From Cellulomonas fimi ATCC 484 (GTDB taxonomy: Bacteria; Actinomycetota; Actinomycetes; Actinomycetales; Cellulomonadaceae), in NCBI RefSeq assembly GCF_000212695.1, contig NC_015514.1, positions 1,054,001-1,118,000 on the forward strand: a DNA stretch of 64,000 nt, read 5' to 3'. The notes beneath the pieces are model-generated. The model was not told where the DNA came from, did not search any database, and saw nothing but the letters and a program-made list of their open reading frames with translations. Shown piece by piece: positions 16,188-23,754 of this stretch. The translations under genes and the position numbers were made by a program. The first letter of the stretch is position 1. The number at the start of each line of letters is the position of its first letter.

Positions 16188-16637
16188 ATGCCGGTCGACA
16201 CGGGGTACGCGGGGCGCGAGTACGCGCCGAACGCGCCCTACGAGGTGGGACGCGAGAAGCTGCGTGAGTTCGCGGACGCGGTCGGCGCGACGCACCCGGC
16301 GCACACCGACCCGGAGGCCGCCCGGGCCCTCGGGTACCCCGACGTCGTCGCACCGCCGACGTTCGCCGTGGTGGTGGCGCAGCGCGCGGAGGCGCAGCTG
16401 TTCCAGGACCCCGCTGCGGGCATCGACTTCTCGCGTGTCGTGCACGCCGACGAGCGCTTCGTGCACCACCGGCCCGTGCACGCGGGCGACCGCCTCGTCA
16501 CGGTCCTGCACGTCGACGCGATCGTCGAGCGCGCCGGCCTCGCGATGATCACCACGCGCGCGGAGATCGCGGCGGAGGACGGCGAGCCCGTCGCCACCGT
16601 CGTCTCGACGCTCGCCGTCCGGGGGGAGGACGCATGA
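16188..16637 (+). CDS. MaoC-like dehydratase subunit, HadA-like (N-terminal hot-dog type)
   Basis: 149 residues from the ATG at 16188, which has AGGGAG upstream. The sequence (YEVGREKLREFADAVG, HPAHTDPEAARALGY, DVVAPPTFAVVV, RVVHADERFVHHRPVHAGDRL) is the MaoC-dehydratase N-terminal family found beside rpmG in actinobacteria. In Mycobacterium the homologue HadA pairs with HadB to dehydrate 3-hydroxyacyl-ACP in FAS-II. Here the role is probably a 3-hydroxyacyl dehydratase of unknown chain; mycolate synthesis is not implied. The stop overlaps the partner gene as ATGA. Confidence 0.85.
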   Translation: MPVDTGYAGREYAPNAPYEVGREKLREFADAVGATHPAHTDPEAARALGYPDVVAPPTFAVVVAQRAEAQLFQDPAAGIDFSRVVHADERFVHHRPVHAGDRLVTVLHVDAIVERAGLAMITTRAEIAAEDGEPVATVVSTLAVRGEDA

Positions 16638-17065
16638 CCGCGCCTGTGCCTGTGCTCGCCGACCTGGCGGTCGGCCAGGAGGTCGCCCGCCGCGAGGTCA
16701 CCGTCGACCGGGCGCGCCTCGTGCGCTACGCGGGTGCGAGCGGCGACTTCAACCCCATCCACTGGAACGACCGGGTCGCGACCGCGGTGGGCCTGCCGGG
16801 CGTCATCGCGCACGGCATGTGGACCATGGGTGCGGCGTCGAGCGTCGTCGTGGACTGGGCGGGCGACCCCGGTGCGGTCGTCGACTACCAGGTGCGCTTC
16901 ACGCGTCCCGTGCCGGTGCCGGACCCCGGTGCGGCGACGGTCGAGGTCGTCGCGACCGTGGGTGCGCTCGACGTGGAGGCCGGGACGGTGCGGGTCGACC
17001 TGACCGTCACGGTCGACGGTGCCCGCGTGCTCGGCAAGGCGCAGGCGATCGTCCGCGTCGCCTGA
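16634..17065 (+). CDS. MaoC-like dehydratase catalytic subunit, HadB-like
   Basis: 143 residues. A single hot-dog domain carries the hydratase motif GASGDFNPIHWND, with Asp38 and His43 as the catalytic pair, and GVIAHGMWTMG, which forms the substrate tunnel helix. It should act as a heterodimer with the product of the overlapping upstream gene on (3R)-hydroxyacyl thioesters. In related genomes murB commonly follows this pair; here about 4.3 kb of other genes intervene. Confidence 0.88.
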   Translation: MTAPVPVLADLAVGQEVARREVTVDRARLVRYAGASGDFNPIHWNDRVATAVGLPGVIAHGMWTMGAASSVVVDWAGDPGAVVDYQVRFTRPVPVPDPGAATVEVVATVGALDVEAGTVRVDLTVTVDGARVLGKAQAIVRVA

Positions 17066-17107
17066 CGCCCGGGGCCCGCGAGCTCCTCCGCCAGGATGCG
17101 GGTGTTC

Positions 17108-17151
17108 GTCGGTGTCACGTGACACCTGCGTCGGTGACACGTGACACCTGA
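17108..17151. promoter_or_regulatory. tandem palindromic operators centred on CACGTG
   Basis: Two 22-base direct repeats (17108-17129, 17130-17151) differ at two bases. Each contains a palindrome centred on CACGTG: GGTGTCACGTGACACC at 17111-17126 is perfect, and its copy at 17133-17148 is nearly so. The 22-bp spacing puts both on one face of the helix. They lie upstream of the Tat-exported protein gene and its promoter, so a dimeric regulator is likely; I cannot name it. Confidence 0.65.
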
Positions 17152-17173
17152 TCGGCTGCTTGTGCGATCCCGA

Positions 17174-17194
17174 CTGCTGACACGTGTCCAGCAG
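17174..17194. promoter_or_regulatory. third CACGTG-centred inverted repeat
   Basis: CTGCTGACAC and GTGTCCAGCAG face each other with a one-base bulge, centred on CACGTG at 17181-17186. The centre is 43 bp (about four turns) from the second tandem operator. The site ends just before the proposed -35. Confidence 0.5.
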
Positions 17195-17197
17195 GCC

Positions 17198-17226
17198 TTC
17201 CGTTTGGTCCGCTCTGTCCCTACCGT
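17198..17226 (+). promoter_or_regulatory. candidate promoter for the Tat-exported protein gene
   Basis: TTCCGT (17198-17203) and TACCGT (17221-17226) are separated by 17 bases, about 55 bases before the ATG. The three CACGTG sites lie immediately upstream. Confidence 0.45.
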
Positions 17227-17280
17227 GGACCCCGGCCGCAGCGACGCGGCCATCTCGTCGCCCACGGAGGAGATGCACCG

Positions 17281-18699
17281 ATGCAGCACTCGACGACGGA
17301 GTCAGGGGCGCACGTCTCGCGCCGGACGTTCCTCGCCCTGACCGGGGCCGGACTGGCTGCCGGGTGGGCGGTCGCGGGAGCGCCGACCGCCTCGGCGCGG
17401 ACCGCGTCGGTGGTCCCGGCCGGCGGTGGCCACGGTCACGGAGCGTCCGCGCAGCGCGCCGCGATCGGCTTCCTGCAGGCGGCGACGGACGCCTACCCGG
17501 CCGTCAACACCGGCGCGCGGCTCGCGCAGAGCTACGCCGACGAGCTCGGGCTGTTCAGCACCGCGTTCGTGTACGACAACGCGCTCGCGATCATCGCCCT
17601 GCTCGCCGACGGCCGCCGCAGCAGCGAGAGCACCGCGCGCGTCCTCGGGGACGGCCTGCTGCACGCGCAGGACCACGACCCCGGCTACGCCGACGGCCGG
17701 CTGCGGCAGGGGTACAACGTCGGGCCGTACACGTTCTACGACGGCACCCCGCAGCCCCACGGGTTCGTCCTGCCGGACGGCTCGGCCAACATCGGCTGGC
17801 AGTTCGGGTTCCTCGGCACGGCCGTCGGCGACATGGCGTGGCCGGGCATCGCCCTGCTGCAGCTGTGGGCACGCACGCGGGACGGCCGCTACCTCGCCGG
17901 CGCGGTGCGGATCGGCGAGTGGATCACCGCGAACACCTGGCGCACGACGGGCCTCGGCGGCTTCTCGTTCGGCGTGAACGGCGCGAACGCCCCGGTGCCC
18001 AACGGCTCGACCGAGCACAACATCGACTGCGTCGCCTTCTTCGGCATGCTGCGCTCCGCGACCCGTGACAAGAAGTGGTCGGCCGCGGCTGCGCACGCAC
18101 GCGCGTTCGTCGACCTCATGTGGGAGCCCACGCAGGGGTTCTTCTGGACGGGGACCAACGACGGCGTCGAGATCAACCGGGACCCGGTGCCGCTCGACAC
18201 GGTCACGTGGGCGTGGCTCGCGACGCGCGACCGGACGTTCCGGCGCGGCCTGGACTGGGCGGGCAGCGCGCTCGCCACGACCGACGACGCGAGCGCCGCG
18301 ACGTCCCAGCTGCCCGACGGCGAGTCGCTGTCGGGCGTGACGTTCAGCACCGCGAGCCTGACGTCCACGGCGCAGTACAACGGCATCACGGTGCACCCGC
18401 AGGGCGTCTGGCTCGAGGGCACGGGCCAGCTCGCGACGGCGCTCCTCGACCGCGGCACCCGCGGCGACCGGCAGTCGGCCGACCGCCTGCTCACGCAGGT
18501 CCGGCACGCGCAGGACGTGCTGGGCGCCGGGCAGCACCTGGGCGGCGCGGTCGTCGACGGCGGCGTCGTGGCGGCGTCGAGCCTGCTCGACACCGGGTTC
18601 GGGTTCGGGTACTTCCAGGTGCAGCACGTCGGCGCGACGTCGTGGTTCGTCTACGCGGCCACGCGCACGAACCCGATGACCTGGCTGCGCCGGAGCTGA
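17281..18699 (+). CDS. Tat-exported (alpha/alpha)6-barrel glycosidase-like protein
   Basis: 472 residues, GGAGGAGAT before the ATG. The N-terminus carries a twin-arginine signal (SRRTFLALTGAG, Arg14-Arg15), a hydrophobic core and a cleavage region near PTASA, so the protein is exported folded. The mature part is built of regular helical stretches with aromatic motifs (FVYDNALAIIALL, NIGWQFGFLGT, STEHNIDCVAFFG, WEPTQGFFWTGT, VWLEGTGQLATAL, GFGFGYFQV), as in six-hairpin glycoside hydrolases and epimerases. Its enzymatic family is not certain. The LacI regulator and MFS transporter next door support a role in using a sugar polymer or oligosaccharide. Confidence 0.7.
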   Translation: MQHSTTESGAHVSRRTFLALTGAGLAAGWAVAGAPTASARTASVVPAGGGHGHGASAQRAAIGFLQAATDAYPAVNTGARLAQSYADELGLFSTAFVYDNALAIIALLADGRRSSESTARVLGDGLLHAQDHDPGYADGRLRQGYNVGPYTFYDGTPQPHGFVLPDGSANIGWQFGFLGTAVGDMAWPGIALLQLWARTRDGRYLAGAVRIGEWITANTWRTTGLGGFSFGVNGANAPVPNGSTEHNIDCVAFFGMLRSATRDKKWSAAAAHARAFVDLMWEPTQGFFWTGTNDGVEINRDPVPLDTVTWAWLATRDRTFRRGLDWAGSALATTDDASAATSQLPDGESLSGVTFSTASLTSTAQYNGITVHPQGVWLEGTGQLATALLDRGTRGDRQSADRLLTQVRHAQDVLGAGQHLGGAVVDGGVVAASSLLDTGFGFGYFQVQHVGATSWFVYAATRTNPMTWLRRS

Positions 18700-18704
18700 T
18701 GCTC

Positions 18705-18741
18705 GCGTCCCGGCCGCCCGCTGCGGAGGCGGCCGGGACGC
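18705..18741. terminator. bidirectional hairpin terminator
   Basis: A perfect 14-bp stem (18705-18718 with 18728-18741; arm GCGTCCCGGCCGCC) with a nine-base loop lies between the convergent Tat-protein and LacI genes. Confidence 0.8.
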
Positions 18742-18748
18742 GTCCCCG

Positions 18749-19810
18749 TCAGGCGGGGGCGGGTCCGGTCGTGGTGCCGACGCGCAGCGTCACGGGCAGC
18801 TCGCGGTGCACGGGCGTCTCGCCCGCGAGCAGGTCCTCGACGGCGTGCGCGACCGCGGCGCCCTTGTCGGCGAGGGGCTGGGCCACGCTGGTGAGCACGT
18901 CGGGGGCGAGCCAGGGCAGGTCGAGCCCGTCGAACCCGGCGACCGACACGTCCTGCGGGACGCGCAGGCCCAGCTCGCGGGCCGCGAGGACGACGCCGGA
19001 CGCGAGCAGGTCGGAGTGGCAGACGACGGCGGTCGGGCGGTCGTCGCCGCGCAGGAGCTCGAGGCCAGCCGCGTGGCCGTGCTCGACGAGCGACGCCGGC
19101 GTCTCGTAGACGGCGGTCGGCCGCAGGCCGGTGTCGGTCACGCCGGCGAGTCGTCGTCGCGTGATCTCCCAGTCGATCTGGGACAGGCGCTCAGGAGGCA
19201 CGATCCCCTCGCGGCGGGACGCGTCGAACGGGAGCGTGACCACGGCGATGCGTTCGTGCCCCAGCGCGAGCAGATGGCGGGTCGCCTCGGCCATGCCGTT
19301 GCGGTCGTCGATCCCGACCGTGACAACGCCCTCCTCGCGGCGGCCCTCGACCACGACGGTCGGGATGCCGCGGCGTTGCAGCACGTCCTGCACGGGGTGG
19401 TCGGACGTCCCGCCCCACATGACGACCGCGACGTCCATGGCGGCCGACTCCACGAGTGGGTCGACGGCCGGCTGGGACGGGTCGCTCGGCCCCGGGACGA
19501 GCAGGACGCCGAGCCCGAGCGAGCCGAGCGTGCCGACGAGCCCGTCGAGGAACTGGACGGAGACGGGGTCGCGGAACGAGCGCTTGAGCGCGTCGCCCAC
19601 GACGACGCCGACGATCCCGGAGCGCCCGCGGCGCAGCTGGCGCCCGAGCGGGTTCGGGCCGGAGTAGCCGAGCTCGACGGCGGCGTCGAGCACGCGCTGA
19701 CGGGTGGCGGCGGCGATGGGGCCGGCGCCGGAGAACGCGAGCGACGCCGTGGAGACCGAGACCTTCGCGGCCGAGGCGACGTCCGCCAGGGTCGGGCGTT
19801 GACGCGACAG
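18749..19810 (-). CDS. LacI/GalR family transcriptional regulator, apparent CTG start
   Basis: 353 residues if initiated at CTG 19810. The HTH is complete only then: LSRQRPTLADVASAAKVSVSTASLAFSG, followed by the hinge-like ELGYSGPNPLGRQLRRGRSG and a periplasmic-binding-protein-like effector domain (VVVGD, GIPTVVVEG, VTVGIDDRNGMAEATRHLLALGHERIAVV, PQDVSVAGFDG). No ATG, GTG or TTG occurs in this frame between the upstream TGA and the GTG at 19693, which would delete the DNA-binding domain. GGAGG lies six bases before the CTG. It probably binds the AATCGATT operators upstream and responds to a sugar. Confidence 0.85.
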   Translation of the reverse strand: MSRQRPTLADVASAAKVSVSTASLAFSGAGPIAAATRQRVLDAAVELGYSGPNPLGRQLRRGRSGIVGVVVGDALKRSFRDPVSVQFLDGLVGTLGSLGLGVLLVPGPSDPSQPAVDPLVESAAMDVAVVMWGGTSDHPVQDVLQRRGIPTVVVEGRREEGVVTVGIDDRNGMAEATRHLLALGHERIAVVTLPFDASRREGIVPPERLSQIDWEITRRRLAGVTDTGLRPTAVYETPASLVEHGHAAGLELLRGDDRPTAVVCHSDLLASGVVLAARELGLRVPQDVSVAGFDGLDLPWLAPDVLTSVAQPLADKGAAVAHAVEDLLAGETPVHRELPVTLRVGTTTGPAPA

Positions 19811-19945
19811 GGTCCACCTCCGGTTCGGCGCACCGAGGACGGGCCGGCGCGGTGGCGGGCCGACGGGTGCGGCGAGTCACGTGCGAGCGGTCGCGCGCGC
19901 GTGTTGACGCGACCGAAAGCGTACCCGCAGAATGAGGAGCCCACT

Positions 19946-19991
19946 CAAATCGATTCGACCCGGCACCGTCGCGCGTGCTCGAATCGATTCG
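19946..19991. promoter_or_regulatory. paired LacI-type operators in the lacI-MFS divergent region
   Basis: CGAATCGATTCG at 19980-19991 is a perfect palindrome with the central CG step typical of LacI/GalR operators. CAAATCGATTCG at 19946-19957 differs by one base. Centres are 34 bp apart. They sit in the 301 bases between divergent regulator and transporter genes, so the regulator probably controls both. No convincing -35/-10 pair was found in the rest of this gap. Confidence 0.6.
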
Positions 19992-20111
19992 GGCCGCGAC
20001 CCGCGTCCCACCCCCGCACCCCTGGGAGAGCCCCGTGACCGCCCCTGCCCGTGACGTGGCCCCCGAGAACGGGCACGATCGATGACCGACCGGACCACCA
20101 CCGGAGGCACG

Positions 20112-21377
20112 ATGCCCGCACCCGACCCCACCACCGCCGACGCCGCCGCACCGATCCGGCACGCGTCGCTCGCGGTCCTCGTCGTCTTCGTCCTCAACGG
20201 GTTCAACTTCGCGACGTGGGCGTCCCGCCTGCCCGCGATCCGCGACGGGCTCGACTTCACGCCCGAGAAGATGGGCCTCATGCTGCTCGTCGGGGCGGTG
20301 GGCTCGCTCGTCGCGCTGCCGCTGTCGGGCATGGTCGTCGAGCGCCTCGGTGCCCGGCGCACCGTCCTCGGGTTCGCGGTGCTCAACGCGTTCGGCCTCT
20401 CCCTCGCGGCCGTCGGCGTCGCCGTCGGGCAGGTGCTCGTCGTCGGCGTCGGCATGGTCCTGTACGGGATCGGCACCGGCGTGTGGGACGCCGCGATGAA
20501 CCTCGAGGGCGCCGCCGTCGAGCAGCGCCTGGGCCGGACCGTCATGCCGCGCTACCACGCGGGCTTCTCGTTCGGCACCGTCGGCGCGGCCGGGCTGTCC
20601 GCGGCCATGGCGGCGCTCCACGTCCCCGTCGTCGTGCACGTGCCGGTCGCGGTCACGGCGTCGGTCGTCGTGGTCGCGTTCGCCGTCCGCCGCTTCCTGC
20701 CCGAGGGCCCCCACCACCCGCACAGCGCGGGGGAGTCGCACGCGCCGCGCGGTGCGCGCGGAGCCCTCGCCGCATGGCTCGAGCCGCGCACGCTGCTCAT
20801 CGGGCTCGTCGTGCTCGCCGCGGCGCTCACCGAGGGGTCCGCGAACGACTGGGTGAGCCTCGCCGTCGTCGACGGGTTCGAGACCGGGCACGCCGTGGGC
20901 GCGCTCGCGTTCGGCGTGTTCGTCGCCGCGATGACCGCCATGCGCTGGTTCGGCACCGCGCTGCTCGACCGGTACGGACGCGTCGCGGTGCTGCGGCTCT
21001 GCGCCGTCCTCGCGATCGTCGGCCTGCTGGCGTTCGGCCTCGCGCCGACCCTGTGGCTCGCGCTGCTCGGCGTCGTCGCGTGGGGAGCCGGCGCGGCCCT
21101 CGGGTTCCCGGTCGGGATGAGCGCCGCCTCCGACGACCCGCTGCGTGCGGCCCAGCGGGTGAGCGTCGTCTCGACCATCGGCTACAGCGCCTTCCTCGCG
21201 GGCCCGCCGCTGCTCGGCCTGCTCGCGCAGCACGTCGGCTACCGCAACGCCCTGCTCGTCATCCTCGTGCCGGTCGTCCTGGGTCTGCTCGTCGTCAACG
21301 CCGCGGCGCCGCTGCCCGCGCCCGGCGCGGCGGCCGACGAGCCGGCGCCCGCCGGTCGCCCCGACGCCGCGGTCTAG
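20112..21377 (+). CDS. major facilitator superfamily transporter (YbjJ-like)
   Basis: 421 residues from the ATG at 20112, preceded by GGAGG four bases upstream; an ATG at 20082 with no such site would add ten residues. About twelve membrane helices are visible, with the first-loop signature NFATWASRLPAIRDGL and the MFS motif VERLGARR after helix 2. A His-rich polar loop (HHPHSAGESH) splits the two halves. YbjJ-like MFS proteins are poorly characterised. Divergence from the LacI gene suggests transport of the sugar that the regulator senses. Confidence 0.8.
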   Translation: MPAPDPTTADAAAPIRHASLAVLVVFVLNGFNFATWASRLPAIRDGLDFTPEKMGLMLLVGAVGSLVALPLSGMVVERLGARRTVLGFAVLNAFGLSLAAVGVAVGQVLVVGVGMVLYGIGTGVWDAAMNLEGAAVEQRLGRTVMPRYHAGFSFGTVGAAGLSAAMAALHVPVVVHVPVAVTASVVVVAFAVRRFLPEGPHHPHSAGESHAPRGARGALAAWLEPRTLLIGLVVLAAALTEGSANDWVSLAVVDGFETGHAVGALAFGVFVAAMTAMRWFGTALLDRYGRVAVLRLCAVLAIVGLLAFGLAPTLWLALLGVVAWGAGAALGFPVGMSAASDDPLRAAQRVSVVSTIGYSAFLAGPPLLGLLAQHVGYRNALLVILVPVVLGLLVVNAAAPLPAPGAAADEPAPAGRPDAAV

Positions 21378-21386
21378 CCTGGTCGC

Positions 21387-22511
21387 GTGCACCGGACGAC
21401 CACCGCCCCCACCGTCCCGACGCCCGCCGCGGGCACGGGCCGCGCCCTCGCCGACCTCACGACCCTGCGCGTGGGCGGCCCCTCCGCCCGCTACGTCGAG
21501 ACGACGACCGAGGCAGAGCTCGTCGACGCGGTGCGCGCCGCGGACGACGCGGGCGAGCCGCTGCTCGTCGTCGGCGGAGGCTCGAACCTGCTCGTCGCCG
21601 ACGCGGGCTTCGACGGGGTCGTCGTCCGCGACACGCGCTCGGGCATCGAGGTGCCGGACCACTCGGCGTGCGCGGGCGTCACGTACACGGTGCCCTCGGG
21701 GACGCCGTGGGACCACGTCGTCGAGCACGCGGTCGCGCACCGCCTCGTCGGCGTCGAGGCGCTGTCCGGGATCCCGGGCTCCACCGGGGCGACACCCGTG
21801 CAGAACGTCGGCGCGTACGGCCAGGAGGTCTCCCAGACGATCTCGACGGTCCGCGTCTGGGACCGGGGCAGCGCCCGCGTCCGCACGCTCCCGCTCGTCG
21901 ACCTGCGCTTCGGCTACCGCTCGTCGCTGCTCAAGCGCTCGATGCGCAGCACCGACCCGGCGGACCCCCGCGCGCCGTGGAGCCCGACCCCGCGCTACGT
22001 CGTGCTCGACGTGACGTTCCAGCTGCGGCAGGGCACGCTCACCCGCGCCGTCGAGTACCCCGAGCTCGCGCGCGCCCTCGGCGTCGCCGTGGGGGAGCGG
22101 GCGCCGATCACGGACGTGCGTGCCGCGGTCCTCGAGCTGCGGGCCCGCAAGGGCATGGTGCTCGACCCCGCGGACCACGACACGTGGAGCGCCGGGTCGT
22201 TCTTCACCAACCCCCTGCTCGACGCGCAGGCCGCGGCCGCCCTGCCCCCGGACGCGCCGCGGTTCGCGGCGGGCGACGGCCTGACCAAGACGAGCGCCGC
22301 CTGGCTCATCGAGCACGCGGGCTTCACCAAGGGCTTTGGCGGGCCGGGGCCCGCCGCGCTGTCGTCCAAGCACACGCTCGCGCTCACCAACCGGGGGGGA
22401 GCCCGAGCCGAGGACCTCGTCGTCCTCGCACGCGAGGTGCGCGACGGCGTGCGTGCCGCCTTCGGCGTCGAGCTCGAGGCCGAGCCGGTCCTGGTCGGCG
22501 TCCGCCTCTGA
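21387..22511 (+). CDS. murB: UDP-N-acetylenolpyruvoylglucosamine reductase MurB
   Basis: 374 residues from GTG, nine bases after the MFS stop. The FAD-binding half has LTTLRVGGPSARYVE, LLVVGGGSNLLVAD and ALSGIPGSTGATPVQNVGAYGQE. The catalytic serine lies in SAGSFFTNP and the closing Glu near the C-terminus (GVELEAEPVLVG). The YRSSLLK sequence and length place it with type I enzymes. It reduces enolpyruvyl-UDP-GlcNAc to UDP-MurNAc in peptidoglycan synthesis. It normally follows the MaoC-type pair in this lineage and is probably in part dependent on MFS transcription here. Confidence 0.95.
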   Translation: MHRTTTAPTVPTPAAGTGRALADLTTLRVGGPSARYVETTTEAELVDAVRAADDAGEPLLVVGGGSNLLVADAGFDGVVVRDTRSGIEVPDHSACAGVTYTVPSGTPWDHVVEHAVAHRLVGVEALSGIPGSTGATPVQNVGAYGQEVSQTISTVRVWDRGSARVRTLPLVDLRFGYRSSLLKRSMRSTDPADPRAPWSPTPRYVVLDVTFQLRQGTLTRAVEYPELARALGVAVGERAPITDVRAAVLELRARKGMVLDPADHDTWSAGSFFTNPLLDAQAAAALPPDAPRFAAGDGLTKTSAAWLIEHAGFTKGFGGPGPAALSSKHTLALTNRGGARAEDLVVLAREVRDGVRAAFGVELEAEPVLVGVRL

Positions 22512-22569
22512 CACCGAGCCGGCTCCGCGCCGGGCCACGGTCCTCGGCGTCGGTCTCGGCCGCCGCCCT

Positions 22570-22589
22570 GCCGGGCCGCTCCGCCCGGC
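22570..22589. terminator. possible hairpin terminator between murB and add
   Basis: GCCGGGC (22570-22576) pairs with GCCCGGC (22583-22589) across a six-base loop, in the gap between convergent genes. The stem is short and has no U-tract. Confidence 0.4.
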
Positions 22590-22619
22590 CTCAGCGCGCC
22601 CGGCGGACCGCCTCGACGT

Positions 22620-23660
22620 TCAGGACGCCGCCGTGAGCCCCGGCTCCTGCGCAAGCCACGCGTCGACACCGCGCAGCAGGCGGGCCCGGACGTCGTCCGA
22701 CGCGCGGCTCGCCTCGATCGAGGACCGCGCGAGGGCGGCCAGCTCGGCGTCGTCGAAGCCGTGCACCGTGCGCGCGGTCTCGTACTGGTCGAGCAGGCGG
22801 GACCGGAACAGCAGCGGGTCGTCCGCGCCGAGCGCGACGCGCGCGCCCGCCGCGACGAGCGCGCGCAGCGGCACGTCCTGGTCCGCGGGGTAGACGCCCA
22901 GCGAGACGTTCGACGCGGGGCACACCTCGAGCGCGACGCCCTCCGCGACCACGCGGTCGAGCACCCGGGGGTCCTCCGCGCTGCGGACGCCGTGCCCCAG
23001 CCGGTCGGGCCGCAGGTGCTCCAGCACCTCCTCGACGTGCGCGGGCCCCAGCAGCTCGCCGCCGTGCGGCACCGTCACCAGCCCCGCCCGCCGGGCGATC
23101 GCGAACGCGGCGCCGAACGCCTCGGTGTCGCCTCGGCGCTCGTCGTTCGACAGCCCGAACCCGACGACCTCGCCCGGGCCGTCGCCGGCGTGCCGCACCG
23201 CGAGCCGTGCGAGCGTCCGCGCGTCGAGCGGGTGCCGCATCCGCGACGCCGCGACCACCACGCCGACGTCCACGCCCGTCGCGGCGCTCGCCTCACGGGC
23301 CGCGTCGAGCACGATCTCCAGCGCGGGCGTCAGCCCGCCCACGAACGGCGCGTACGACGTCGGGTCGACCTGGATCTCAAGCCGGCCCGAACCCTCGGCC
23401 GCGTCGTCCTCGACCGCCTCCGCGACGACCCGGCGCATGTCGTCCTCGCCCCGCACGCACGCCCGCGCGGCGTCGTACAGGCGCTGGAACCGGAACCAGC
23501 CGCGTTCGTCGGCCGGGACGTGCAGCGGGTCGTCGTCGAGCAGCACCGCGGGCAGCCGGATGCCGTGCCGCGCCGCGAGGTCGGCGAGCGTCGACAGGCG
23601 CATCGAGCCCGTGAAGTGCAGGTGCAGGTGCGCCTTGGGCAGCCGGGCCAGGTCACGCAT
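22620..23660 (-). CDS. add: adenosine deaminase family protein
   Basis: 346 residues. Metal ligands His13 and His15 lie in LPKAHLHLHFTGSMR, the start typical of an actinobacterial ADA branch. The catalytic Glu is in PHGGE (HAGE in other members), the conserved His in DRLGHGV and the metal-binding Asp in GADDP; CPASNVSLG is also conserved. The enzyme should deaminate adenosine or a close analogue for purine salvage. Substrate within the family (adenosine, adenine, modified nucleosides) cannot be settled by motifs. It is followed by no linked gene; the kinase/regulator pair lies upstream on the same strand. Confidence 0.85.
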   Translation of the reverse strand: MRDLARLPKAHLHLHFTGSMRLSTLADLAARHGIRLPAVLLDDDPLHVPADERGWFRFQRLYDAARACVRGEDDMRRVVAEAVEDDAAEGSGRLEIQVDPTSYAPFVGGLTPALEIVLDAAREASAATGVDVGVVVAASRMRHPLDARTLARLAVRHAGDGPGEVVGFGLSNDERRGDTEAFGAAFAIARRAGLVTVPHGGELLGPAHVEEVLEHLRPDRLGHGVRSAEDPRVLDRVVAEGVALEVCPASNVSLGVYPADQDVPLRALVAAGARVALGADDPLLFRSRLLDQYETARTVHGFDDAELAALARSSIEASRASDDVRARLLRGVDAWLAQEPGLTAAS

Positions 23661-23754
23661 CGGCTCAGTGTGCCAGCCGCGCGGCACAGCACCCGCCGCG
23701 GCACCCGGCGACCCACGGCCCCCAGAGCCGCGCGGGTCGCCGGCCCGACCTCCG

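Noticed and set aside
16188..17065. HadA/HadB-like genes as evidence for mycolic acid synthesis
   Set aside because: The pair beside rpmG is widespread in actinobacteria without mycolates, and no other mycolate gene is in the window.
17108..17151. Direct repeats as an attachment site or transposon end
   Set aside because: There is no integrase, transposase or matching distant copy; symmetry and helical spacing fit operators better.
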